Of a stretch of DNA of 64,000 bases, positions 48,378-56,596 are shown one piece after another. The number at the start of each line of letters is the position of its first letter. The stretch's first letter is position 1. Below the pieces are notes generated by a model. It did no database searches, was not told where the DNA came from, and saw only the letters and a list, made by a program, of their open reading frames with translations. The position numbers were made by a program, and so were the translations under genes. Source of the DNA: Lysobacter_I brunescens (GTDB lineage Bacteria > Pseudomonadota > Gammaproteobacteria > Xanthomonadales > Xanthomonadaceae); the NCBI RefSeq assembly GCF_042677005.1, contig NZ_JBHTIF010000001.1, forward strand, positions 2,356,001-2,420,000, given 5' to 3'.

Positions 48378-48415
48378 CGAAACCCGCGCCGAAAGCGCGG
48401 GTTTCGCGCTTTCGG
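48378..48415 (+). terminator. Two mutually exclusive hairpins upstream of asnB (candidate attenuator)
   Basis: Hairpin 1: cgaaacccgcgc (48378-48389), loop cgaaa, gcgcgggtttcg (48395-48406), a perfect 12-base stem. Hairpin 2: ccgaaagcgc (48389-48398), loop gggtttc, gcgctttcgg (48406-48415), a perfect 10-base stem. They share bases and cannot form together. gcgaaac at 48332-48338, within the leader ORF after its Asn codons, can pair with gtttcgc at 48401-48407 and would disturb both. No long T-run follows, so the terminating form is uncertain. Confidence 0.6.
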
Positions 48416-48444
48416 CTCCCGCAAAACCCCAAGGAGCCTTCGTC

Positions 48445-50127
48445 ATGTGTTCGATTCTCGGTGTGTTCGACCTGCGCCCCGGCGCCGATCTCGGCCCTCT
48501 CCGACCGCTTGCCCTCTCTCTCTCCGCGCGACAGCGCCATCGCGGCCCCGACTGGTCCGGCGTGCATGTCGAACCCCGCGCGCTGCTGGTCCACGAGCGC
48601 CTGGCCATCGTCGATCCCAACGGCGGTGCGCAACCGCTGCATTCCGAGGATGGCGACCTCACCCTCGCCGTGAACGGCGAGATCTACAACCATCGCCTGC
48701 TCGAAGGCGCGCTGCGCAAGCCCTACGCGTTCCAGACCGGCTCCGATTGCGAAGTGATCAACGCGCTCTACCGTGACGGTGGCGATGTCGGCACCTGGCT
48801 CGATCGACTCAACGGCATCTTCGCCTTCGCGCTGTGGGATCGCGCCGCCGGTCGCTTCATCATCGCCCGCGACCACATGGGCATCTGTCCGCTGTACTGG
48901 GGCCACGACGCCGATGGTCGTGTGTGGGTCGCGTCGGAGATGAAGGCGCTGGTCCGTGTCTGCGACGATGTCGCGCAGTTCCCGCCGGGCCACTATTTCG
49001 ACAGTGCCGACGGCCAACTGCATCGCTACTACGAACGCGCCTGGCGCGACTACGAAGCGACCGAAGGCGTGCAGGTGTCCGGACGCGAGCTGCGCGCCGC
49101 GTTCGAGGCGGCGGTGCATCGCCAGTTGATGAGCGACGTGCCCTACGGCGTGCTGCTGTCGGGTGGGCTGGATTCCTCGCTGGTCGCAGCCTGTGCCGAG
49201 CGCTTCGCACGTCGGCGCATCGAGGACGGCGACGAATCCGAAGCGTGGTGGCCGCGCCTGCATTCCTTCGCCATCGGCCTGAAGGGCTCGCCGGACCTGG
49301 CCGCCGCCGAGATCGCCGCGAAAGCATTGGGCACGGTGCATCACGGCTTCACCTATACCTTCGAGGAAGGCCTGGACGCGCTGCCCGAGGTGATCCGCCA
49401 CATCGAGACCTACGACGTCACCACGATCCGTGCGTCGACGCCGATGTACCTGCTCGCGCGGCGGATCAAGGCGATGGGCGTGAAGATGGTGCTGTCGGGC
49501 GAGGGCAGCGACGAGGTCTTCGGCGGTTATCTCTACTTCCACAAGGCGCCGAACGCACGCGAGTTCCACGCCGAGACCATCCGCAAGCTCGATGCGCTGT
49601 ACAACTACGACTGCCTGCGCGCGAACAAGTCGATGATGGCCTGGGGCGTCGAAGCGCGCGTGCCGTTCCTCGACACCGAGTTCCTCGACGTGGCGATGCG
49701 CATGGATGCGCAGGCGAAGATGGCCGGCGGCGGGAAGATCGAGAAGGCCGTGCTGCGCGAGGCCTTCGAGGGCGTGCTGCCGGACGAGATCCTGTGGCGG
49801 CAGAAGGAACAGTTCAGCGACGGTGTCGGCTACGGCTGGATCGACGGGCTCAAGGCGCACGCCGAAGCCAACGTCAGCGACGAGGAATTCGCGCAGGCCG
49901 AGCAGCGCTTCCCGATCAACCCGCCGCAGACCAAGGAAGCGTATTTCTATCGCCGGATCTTCGAGCAGCATTTCCCGGGCGATGGCTGCGCGAAGACCGT
50001 GCCGGGCGGCAAGTCGATCGCCTGCTCCTCGCCCGCCGCGATCGCCTGGGACGAAGCCTTCGCCAAGGCAGCCGACCCATCGGGCCGCGCGGTGGCGGGG
50101 GTGCACCAGGCGGCGTTGCCGGCGTGA
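48445..50127 (+). CDS. asnB: Asparagine synthetase B, glutamine-hydrolysing
   Basis: The 560-residue enzyme makes asparagine from aspartate, glutamine and ATP. The N-terminal class II amidotransferase domain starts MCSILGVFD with the nucleophile Cys 2, then RHRGPDWSG and NGEIYNH. The C-terminal synthetase domain has the PPi loop LLSGGLDSSLVA, then VLSGEGSDEVFGGYLYFHKAP. AAGGAG (48431-48436) precedes the ATG by 8 bases. The long leader carries a candidate Asn attenuator. Length and motifs are complete. Confidence 0.95.
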   Translation: MCSILGVFDLRPGADLGPLRPLALSLSARQRHRGPDWSGVHVEPRALLVHERLAIVDPNGGAQPLHSEDGDLTLAVNGEIYNHRLLEGALRKPYAFQTGSDCEVINALYRDGGDVGTWLDRLNGIFAFALWDRAAGRFIIARDHMGICPLYWGHDADGRVWVASEMKALVRVCDDVAQFPPGHYFDSADGQLHRYYERAWRDYEATEGVQVSGRELRAAFEAAVHRQLMSDVPYGVLLSGGLDSSLVAACAERFARRRIEDGDESEAWWPRLHSFAIGLKGSPDLAAAEIAAKALGTVHHGFTYTFEEGLDALPEVIRHIETYDVTTIRASTPMYLLARRIKAMGVKMVLSGEGSDEVFGGYLYFHKAPNAREFHAETIRKLDALYNYDCLRANKSMMAWGVEARVPFLDTEFLDVAMRMDAQAKMAGGGKIEKAVLREAFEGVLPDEILWRQKEQFSDGVGYGWIDGLKAHAEANVSDEEFAQAEQRFPINPPQTKEAYFYRRIFEQHFPGDGCAKTVPGGKSIACSSPAAIAWDEAFAKAADPSGRAVAGVHQAALPA

Positions 50128-50146
50128 TCTGATCGCGTTTGCCGTT

Positions 50147-50241
50147 CTCCTTCCCCCGCATCGCGGGGGAAGGTCGGGATGGGGGCTCGCGCGTTGCAAT
50201 GCGCCCCCACCCCAGCCCTCCCCCGCAGGCGGGGGAGGGAG
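50147..50241. repeat. Long inverted repeat, family C-like (TTCCCCCGC arms)
   Basis: Two nearly complementary arms of about 38 bases (ctccttcccccgcatcgcgg and ctcccccgcaggcgggggag as inner parts) surround a short GC-rich centre. Each arm is itself a hairpin, as in the element at 7741-7841. It separates asnB from the convergent acylase gene. Confidence 0.78.
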
Positions 50242-50261
50242 CACATGCGCTCGAAGTGACG

Positions 50262-52622
50262 TTATTGCGTCTTTGGCTTGAAGGTCAGCGTGTACTTCGT
50301 CTTGCCGGGCAGGAACGGCGTCGGCCGGCCCTTGACCCAGTCGTCGTGGCCGGCGCCCCAGAACGGCGACAGCGGGTGGCCGCTCTGGCCGCCGGGCATG
50401 TGGGTGATGCCGTCGGCTTCGCGACCGGGCGAGACCACCATGCGCTCGGATGCGCCGAAGCTCGGGCCGACCACGCGCGGCATGCCGCCGTCGCCGGGCA
50501 CCTGGTCGGGCGGCATGCACAGCGCGCGCTTGCCGATCACCGGGATCGCGCCGGCCAGCGGATGGCAGATCGCCATCGTGTTGCGTTCGCCCCAGGTGCG
50601 CTGGTGCAGCGGGCCGGTCTTTTCCAGTTCGCTCGCGACTTCCTTCGCGGCATCCTCGAACAGCGCGTCCCAGCTGTCGAAGCGGCGCGAGAGCAGGTGC
50701 ATCGGCCGCTGCGTCACCATCGGCCAGGCCACGCCTTCGAGCTGGGTGAAGGCGGGCATCTCGAAGTCCTTGTCGAGCTTCGCGCGCGCCGGTGCGGTCA
50801 GGCCGTCGGCGATGCGCGCGAGCACGGCCAGACGCCAGGCGCGCACGATGCGGTAGCTGACCGAATCGACGCTGGCGCGGCCTTCCCACTCTTTCGAGGC
50901 CTCGGCGAGTTTCGCCAGCGAGGGCGTCTTCGCCGATGTCGCAGTGTCGCGCAGCAGCGACCACCACGGTGCGAGGAACAGCGCGCGATCGTCGAGCTGG
51001 ATCGCGAGCAGGTCGCGTTCGTCGATCTTCTCGCGCGCCAGCAGGCCATCACGGATCTGCCGCGCGCGTGCGCCGAGCGCATAGCCGCCGTCGCCGACGG
51101 TCGCCAGGATCTCGCCGTCGGTGGTGCGGTTGTTAGCGGTCCACAGCCGACCGTTCGCGGGATCGACGACGCGCGGCGAGCGGTCGGTGACGATGGTCCA
51201 GGGTGCGCAGGCGACATCCGCTGCCATCGGCACGCGGCCGGTACAGGTGGCATCGCGCTGCGCCAGCGGGCCGATCAGGCGCCAGGCGATGCGGCCCTTC
51301 GCGTCGCCGATCAGCAGGTTCTGCGTCGGCACGGCGGCCTGGTCGGCGAGCGCCAGCGCGTGGTCGAGATCGCGGGCCAGCGGAAACTGGCTCAGTCCGT
51401 AGCCCAGCGCGCCGCGCACATGGCCGTTCCAGCGCAGCGAGAACATGCGGTTACCGTCGCGATGCAGCACCGGGCCCCACGCGGTTTCCTCGATCTCGTG
51501 CACGACGGGTGCGCCACCGGCGACGCGGATGGTCTCGCGATGCACCGTCGGCTTCGTGCAGCCGACGACCGCGCTGCCGGCCGGGCAGGCGGTTTCGATG
51601 CGCCAGTCCGCCGTGTCGGCGTAGCTGTTGGTGAAGCCCCAGGCGACATGTGTATTGCTGCCGACCACCACCACCGGCAGGCCGGGCAGGGTGAAGCCGG
51701 TGACATCGACCTTGCCGCCGGGGGCGCGCGCGTCGGGATAGCGCAGTCGCGCGCGGAACCAGATGCCCGGCGCGCGCAGGCCCAGGTGCATGTCGTCGGC
51801 GACGATGGCGCGGCCGTCCTTCGTCACCGTGCCGGCGACGGCGAAATTGTTGCTGCCGGGCACGATGTCGTCGGGCGCGAACGTGCCGTGGTCGCCGGTG
51901 GGCGCCGGCAGGGCGCGCAGGTTCACTTCATCGGGACCGGGCAGGCGCGCATCGCCGCGCGCTTCGCCCATCAGCGGTGCGTCCCATCGGCTGCCGTCGG
52001 TGCGCAGCAACGCGTACAGCGCCGGCGGCAGGTGCGGCTGCATCCGCCACATCGCCAGTTCGTTGCGATTGCTCGCGTCCTGCAGGTCGAAATACATCGC
52101 GTGCCCGGTGACCGCCGAATCCGGCAGGGTCCACGGGCGCGGCTGCTGGCGCAGCAGCAGGTAGGGCCACGGTCTCACGTCGAGCGCGGCGAGCCCGGCG
52201 TTCACCCCATCGACGTAGGCCTGCGCCTGCGGGCGCGTGCCGTCGAGGATGTCGTCGAGGTTCGCTTCGACGCGGGCGCGGATGCGGTGCGCGCGCTGGC
52301 GCTTGTCGGTGTCGATCGCGATCGCGCCGAACAGTTCGGACAGTTCGCCGGCGGACATGCGCCGCATCAGGTCCATCTCGAAATAGCGTTCCTGCGCATG
52401 CACGTAGCCGAGCGCGCGCAGGGCGTCGGTTTCGTTGGCGGCGTCGATGGTCACGGTGCCGTTGGCGTCGCGCTGCACGGTCACCGGCGCGGACAGTCCC
52501 GTCAGCGCGAGTTCGCCGTCGAGTTCTGGCAGGCTGCCGCGCACCAGCCACCAGCCAGTGCCGACGGCGAGGAGAAGCAGCGCCAGCACGCCGAGCACGA
52601 TCCGTTTGAGCCACTTCTTCAT
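50262..52622 (-). CDS. Penicillin acylase family (Ntn hydrolase) protein
   Basis: The 786-residue precursor has an N-terminal membrane or signal segment (IVLGVLALLLLAVGTGWWLV), the alpha-chain region and the autoprocessing site PGSNNFAVAG, with the new N-terminal Ser at about 257. The beta chain keeps the family blocks HLGLRAPGIWFRARL, NTHVAWGFTNSYAD and RRIAWRL-like segments, and ends with GGQSGHPLSPFWGAG. Family members cut amide bonds of beta-lactams, acyl-homoserine lactones or other N-acyl compounds in the periplasm; the substrate here cannot be told. It is a single gene; tpm lies 57 bases upstream on the same strand. Confidence 0.85.
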   Translation of the reverse strand: MKKWLKRIVLGVLALLLLAVGTGWWLVRGSLPELDGELALTGLSAPVTVQRDANGTVTIDAANETDALRALGYVHAQERYFEMDLMRRMSAGELSELFGAIAIDTDKRQRAHRIRARVEANLDDILDGTRPQAQAYVDGVNAGLAALDVRPWPYLLLRQQPRPWTLPDSAVTGHAMYFDLQDASNRNELAMWRMQPHLPPALYALLRTDGSRWDAPLMGEARGDARLPGPDEVNLRALPAPTGDHGTFAPDDIVPGSNNFAVAGTVTKDGRAIVADDMHLGLRAPGIWFRARLRYPDARAPGGKVDVTGFTLPGLPVVVVGSNTHVAWGFTNSYADTADWRIETACPAGSAVVGCTKPTVHRETIRVAGGAPVVHEIEETAWGPVLHRDGNRMFSLRWNGHVRGALGYGLSQFPLARDLDHALALADQAAVPTQNLLIGDAKGRIAWRLIGPLAQRDATCTGRVPMAADVACAPWTIVTDRSPRVVDPANGRLWTANNRTTDGEILATVGDGGYALGARARQIRDGLLAREKIDERDLLAIQLDDRALFLAPWWSLLRDTATSAKTPSLAKLAEASKEWEGRASVDSVSYRIVRAWRLAVLARIADGLTAPARAKLDKDFEMPAFTQLEGVAWPMVTQRPMHLLSRRFDSWDALFEDAAKEVASELEKTGPLHQRTWGERNTMAICHPLAGAIPVIGKRALCMPPDQVPGDGGMPRVVGPSFGASERMVVSPGREADGITHMPGGQSGHPLSPFWGAGHDDWVKGRPTPFLPGKTKYTLTFKPKTQ

Positions 52623-52679
52623 CGACGACGTCCTGTGGTGAGCTGTGTTGCGTGGTGCGGCATCCGCCGCGAAGCGATC

Positions 52680-53342
52680 TCAGCCAGATGCGCGCACGAG
52701 TCGGAACGCGCAGGTCTCCAGCGCGGTCACGCCTTCGGCCTGGAAGCCCGGCTGGTCGGCGAGGATGTCCTGGCGTTCCAGCAGGTCGACGTGCCAGCGC
52801 GTGGCGAAGCGCGTACGGACTTCGGCCTCGGTCACCGGAAACGGCGGGCCTTCCTTTTCGTGCTCGGGATACTCGAGCGTGACCAGCAGGCCACGACAGT
52901 GCGCGGGCAGGGCGCCGTAGAGTTCGTCGACATAGCGCGTGCGCAGGTCGGGCGGCAGCGCGATCATCGCGGCGCGGTCGAACACGGCGGCGCAATCGGC
53001 CAGCGCGTCCGCATCCAGCGCGAAGGCGTCGCCGCAGATCAGTTCGATGCCGCCGGCGCGATGGTGGCGGCCGTAGCGGGTCTCGAACACCTCGGGCGCG
53101 AGGCCGTGTTCGGCGAAGAACTGCTCGACGGCGAGCGGCGACAGCTCCACGCCCAGCACGCGATGCCCGCGCGACGCCAGCCAGACCATGTCCAGCGACT
53201 TGCCCGCCAGCGGCACGAACACTGTGCAGCCTTCAGGCGCGCCGACCGCGTCCCAGTGCGCCTGCAGCAGCGGCGTGACCTCGGCCTGGTGGAAGCCGAT
53301 GCGGTTGTCGTGCCAACGCTGGTGCCAGAAGTCGGGGTTCAT
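52680..53342 (-). CDS. tpm: Thiopurine S-methyltransferase
   Basis: The 220-residue SAM-dependent methyltransferase begins MNPDFWHQRWHDNRIGFHQ and has VPLAGKSLDMVWLASRGHRVLGVELS, the SAM site typical of bacterial Tpm. CGDAFALD and FDRAAMIALPPDLR follow. In bacteria Tpm methylates thiopurines and also selenium or tellurium compounds. It is the third gene of a run parC - hypothetical - tpm on the minus strand, 6 bases after the hypothetical gene. Confidence 0.93.
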   Translation of the reverse strand: MNPDFWHQRWHDNRIGFHQAEVTPLLQAHWDAVGAPEGCTVFVPLAGKSLDMVWLASRGHRVLGVELSPLAVEQFFAEHGLAPEVFETRYGRHHRAGGIELICGDAFALDADALADCAAVFDRAAMIALPPDLRTRYVDELYGALPAHCRGLLVTLEYPEHEKEGPPFPVTEAEVRTRFATRWHVDLLERQDILADQPGFQAEGVTALETCAFRLVRASG

Positions 53343-53348
53343 GGGGTC

Positions 53349-53813
53349 TCAGGTGTTTGGCAGTCTTTGCGTCCAGACTGCAAGTCTGTTTCTTGGGCCA
53401 AAGAGTGAATGGTCGCGGATCGTGCAGTCCGCTGCGATGTCATCGATGGATGCACTGAAATCGCAATCGCATCCGAAGGGCGGTGACGAAAATGATCCGT
53501 TGATTGCGCTGATGCGCAATTGACTGGCCTGTGCGTCTACCCATGCGTAGAAAAGAAAACCATGTGGGTGCTCCGAAAGATCCAGAAGTCCTGCGTAGTA
53601 GTGGAACGCTGCTTGCAGGACATCGCGAAACGAATCCCGATTCTCCTCGTCTGCGAAAGGAGCGCACAAGGGGATCATGGCCATGTTCGTCAAGGCCTGT
53701 GAGTTGATTTCCGACGTCAAGTCCAGTGCAGGCACATCTTCGGCGACTTCATCAATCACGAATCGCGAGCAGAATGACACTGCCGGGGAACTGCCGTCAG
53801 GAAACAGATTCAC
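53349..53813 (-). CDS. Hypothetical protein inserted between parC and tpm (lower GC)
   Basis: The 154-residue acidic protein has no recognised family. It shows a central helix (RDSFRDVLQAAFHYYAGLLD) and a beta-rich end with a CDC motif (FGCDCDF). Base composition is visibly lower in GC than the flanking genes. The GTG start at 53813 overlaps the parC stop (GTGA), and its stop lies 6 bases before tpm. The size, acidity and composition are like those of acquired immunity-type proteins, but there is no toxin gene beside it. Confidence 0.65.
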   Translation of the reverse strand: MNLFPDGSSPAVSFCSRFVIDEVAEDVPALDLTSEINSQALTNMAMIPLCAPFADEENRDSFRDVLQAAFHYYAGLLDLSEHPHGFLFYAWVDAQASQLRISAINGSFSSPPFGCDCDFSASIDDIAADCTIRDHSLFGPRNRLAVWTQRLPNT

Positions 53814-56053
53814 TCCACCCCCAGCGCCTCGACCTTCTGCCAGCCACGCGGCAGCAGGCCGCCTCGGCTGCCGCGCGGGCCGATGTAGGGGTCGAGTTCC
53901 TTGAACGACAGCGACATCGTGCGTGCGCCGGATTTCACGGTGAGCGTGCCGCCCGGCGGGACCACGGCGATCGACACGACTTTTTCGGTGCCGCGCTTGG
54001 CCTTGGGGATTTCGATGATCTTGTTGCCCTTGCCCTTGTCGAGTTCCGGCAGTTCGCTCAGCGGGAAGGCGAGCAGGTGGCCGGCGCTGGTGACGGCGAC
54101 GATCCGGTCGGCATCGACATTCGCGGTGAACGCCGGGGTCAGCACGGTCGCGCCTTCGCTGAGCGAGAGCATCGCCTTGCCGGCCTTGTTGCGCCCGGTG
54201 AGGTTCTCGAACTTCGTGACGAAGCCGTAGCCGTGCGACGAGGCGAGCACGAAGCGGTCGTCGTTGCCACCGGTTGCCATGGTCTGAAAGCCGGCGCCGG
54301 CCGGCGGCGAGAAGCGCCCGGTCAGCGGTTCGCCGTTGCCGCGGGCACTGGGCAGGGTATGCGTCAGTGCCGAATAGCTGCGCCCGGTGGCGTCGAAGAA
54401 CGCGACCTGCAGCGTGCTGCGGCCGCGCACCGCGCACAGCAGGCCGTCGCCATCGCGATAGCTCAGCGCTGCGGCATCGACATCATGGCCCTTCGCCGCG
54501 CGGATCCAGCCCTTTTCGCTCAGCACGATCGTCATCGGTTCGCTGGCGACCAGCTCGGTCTCGTCGATCGCCTGCGCGGCCTCGCGTGCGACCAGTGGCG
54601 ACATGCGCGCGTCGCCGAACTTCTTCGCGTCGGCCAGCAGTTCGTCCTTGATGAGCTTGCGCAGCTTGGCCTTGCTGTCCAGGATGCCCGACAGCTTCTC
54701 GCGCTCCTTCTCCAGCTCGGCCTGCTCGCCGCGGATCTTCATCTCCTCCAGGCGGGCGAGCTGCTTGAGCTTGGTGTCGAGGATGTAGTCGGCCTGGTCC
54801 TCACTCAGCGCGAAGCGCGCCATCAGCACGTCCTTCGGCTCGTCCTCGGTGCGGATGATGCGGATGACTTCGTCGAGGTTGAGGAAGGCGACCAGCAGGC
54901 CCGCCAGCAGGTGCAGGCGGCGGTCGACCTTCTCCAGCCGATGCTTGAGCCGGCGGGTGACGGTGTCGGCACGGAAGGCCAGCCATTCCGACAGCAGCAT
55001 CTTCAGGTTCTTCACCTGCGGGCGGCCGTCGAGCCCGATCACGTTCATGTTGACGCGGTAGCTCTTCTCCAGGTCGGTGGTGGCGAAGAGATGGCCCATC
55101 AGCTGTTCGGCGTCAACGCGGTTGCTGCGCGGGATCAGCACGATGCGCGTCGGGTTGGCGTGGTCGGACTCGTCGCGGATGTCCTCCAGCCACGGCAGCT
55201 TCTTCGCGCGCATCTGCTGCGCGATCTGCTCGATCACCTTGCTCGGGCTGACCTGGTAGGGCAGCGCGGTGACCACGATGTTCGCCTGCTCGCGGACATA
55301 TGTGCCGCGGGCGCGCACGCTGCCGTGGCCGGTCTCGTACAGCGACAGCAGGTCGGCGGTCGGGGTGATGATCTCGGCGGTGGTCGGGTAGTCCGGGCCG
55401 CGCACGTGTTCGCACAGGTCGCGCACGGTGGCATCGGGATCGTCGAGCAGGCGCACGCAGGCGCTGACGATCTCGTTGAGGTTATGCGGCGGCACGTCGG
55501 TGGCCATGCCGACCGCGATGCCGGTGGTGCCGTTGAGCAGCAGGTGCGGCAGGCGCGCCGGCAGCCAGGTCGGTTCCTCCAGCGTGCCATCGAAGTTCGG
55601 CGTCCAGTCCACGGTGCCGTGGCCGATCTCGCCCAGCAGCACTTCGGCGATCGGGGTCAGCTTGGATTCGGTATAGCGCATCGCCGCGAACGACTTCGGG
55701 TCATCGCTCGAACCGAAGTTGCCCTGGCCATCGATCAGCGGATAGCGGTACGAGAACGGCTGCGCCATCAGCACCAGGGCCTCGTAGCAGGCGCTGTCGC
55801 CGTGCGGGTGATACTTGCCGATCACGTCGCCGACGGTGCGCGCGGACTTCTTCGGCTTGGCCGCGGCGTTCAGGCCGAGCTCGCTCATCGAATAGATGAT
55901 CCGCCGCTGCACCGGCTTCAGACCATCGCCGAGGAAGGGCAGGGCGCGGTCCAGGACCACGTACATCGAGTAGTCGAGATAGGCGCGTTCGGCGTATTCG
56001 CGCAGGGGGATCTGTTCGAACCCGTGGAAGGCGGGGCGGAGCGTGTCGGACAT
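53810..56053 (-). CDS. parC: DNA topoisomerase IV subunit A
   Basis: The 747-residue protein decatenates daughter chromosomes with ParE. The active-site Tyr lies in FAAMRYTESKL. The region that sets quinolone susceptibility reads KYHPHGDSACYEAL, with Ser and Glu at the positions where resistance changes occur in E. coli, i.e. the susceptible form. The coiled-coil and C-terminal pinwheel (GPRGSRGGLLPRGWQKVEA) are present and length is normal. The downstream hypothetical gene overlaps it. It has no gene ahead of it on this strand before tRNA-Leu. Confidence 0.96.
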   Translation of the reverse strand: MSDTLRPAFHGFEQIPLREYAERAYLDYSMYVVLDRALPFLGDGLKPVQRRIIYSMSELGLNAAAKPKKSARTVGDVIGKYHPHGDSACYEALVLMAQPFSYRYPLIDGQGNFGSSDDPKSFAAMRYTESKLTPIAEVLLGEIGHGTVDWTPNFDGTLEEPTWLPARLPHLLLNGTTGIAVGMATDVPPHNLNEIVSACVRLLDDPDATVRDLCEHVRGPDYPTTAEIITPTADLLSLYETGHGSVRARGTYVREQANIVVTALPYQVSPSKVIEQIAQQMRAKKLPWLEDIRDESDHANPTRIVLIPRSNRVDAEQLMGHLFATTDLEKSYRVNMNVIGLDGRPQVKNLKMLLSEWLAFRADTVTRRLKHRLEKVDRRLHLLAGLLVAFLNLDEVIRIIRTEDEPKDVLMARFALSEDQADYILDTKLKQLARLEEMKIRGEQAELEKEREKLSGILDSKAKLRKLIKDELLADAKKFGDARMSPLVAREAAQAIDETELVASEPMTIVLSEKGWIRAAKGHDVDAAALSYRDGDGLLCAVRGRSTLQVAFFDATGRSYSALTHTLPSARGNGEPLTGRFSPPAGAGFQTMATGGNDDRFVLASSHGYGFVTKFENLTGRNKAGKAMLSLSEGATVLTPAFTANVDADRIVAVTSAGHLLAFPLSELPELDKGKGNKIIEIPKAKRGTEKVVSIAVVPPGGTLTVKSGARTMSLSFKELDPYIGPRGSRGGLLPRGWQKVEALGVE

Positions 56054-56331
56054 CTTGGAACCCGGGGAAGCGTGAGGGTCGATTCTACCCGGAGCGGGTC
56101 ACCGGTCGCCGGTAGCGAACGAGTCCCGGGAAGACGATCCGTCGCTGCGGTTGCAGGGGGTCGAGATGGTGCGCGTGAGCCGGGCGCGTGATGGCTGAAG
56201 CCAAGGCTCGATCGGGGTGGGCGCCGTTGCCCGGGCGAGTAAAACCCCCAGCTTTCGCCGGGTCTCGCACTGGATCCTGGGCAACAAAAAAACCGCCTTC
56301 GCGGGGTGTCGTGCTGGATTGAAGCAATAAA
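56054..56331. other. Intergenic region between parC and tRNA-Leu terminator
   Basis: No gene is supported. It holds a degenerate hairpin (aaccgccttcgcggggtg, about 56291-56308) that resembles an older copy of the tRNA terminator, and otherwise unstructured sequence in which the parC promoter must lie; I see no clear boxes. Confidence 0.5.
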
Positions 56332-56355
56332 AAAACCCCGCTTTCGCGGGGTTTT
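56332..56355 (-). terminator. Intrinsic terminator of tRNA-Leu
   Basis: Read on the minus strand: aaaaccccgc-gaaa-gcggggtttt followed by further T residues (56327-56331). It is a perfect 10-base stem 12 bases after the tRNA 3' end. It is also A-rich on the other side and so may work in both directions. Confidence 0.85.
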
Positions 56356-56366
56356 CTTTCCGATCT

Positions 56367-56453
<87 letters not shown>

Positions 56454-56582
56454 CGGGGCGCGTATGTTGCGTCGCGGCGGGGGTGATGTCAACGGTTGAT
56501 TTCGAAAAAATTTTCGGTTCCGCCGGGCACCCGTGTCCGCCCGGCGGTCGCTCCGGACGGTTCCGATCCCCGCCTGGGCACG

Positions 56583-56588
56583 TATACT
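56583..56588 (+). promoter_or_regulatory. -10 element (TATACT) close to the rnr start
   Basis: TATACT ends 8 bases before the rnr ATG. Initiation 6-8 bases after a -10 box would place the mRNA start at or 1-2 bases before the ATG, i.e. a leaderless message. A weak -35 (TTCCGA, 56561-56566) sits 16 bases upstream. No Shine-Dalgarno is present. Confidence 0.6.
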
Positions 56589-56596
56589 GGCTGTCA

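Noticed and set aside
56285..56308. Second terminator or tRNA remnant near tRNA-Leu
   Set aside because: It resembles a degraded copy of the adjacent terminator hairpin, but the stem is interrupted and no tRNA arms can be built.
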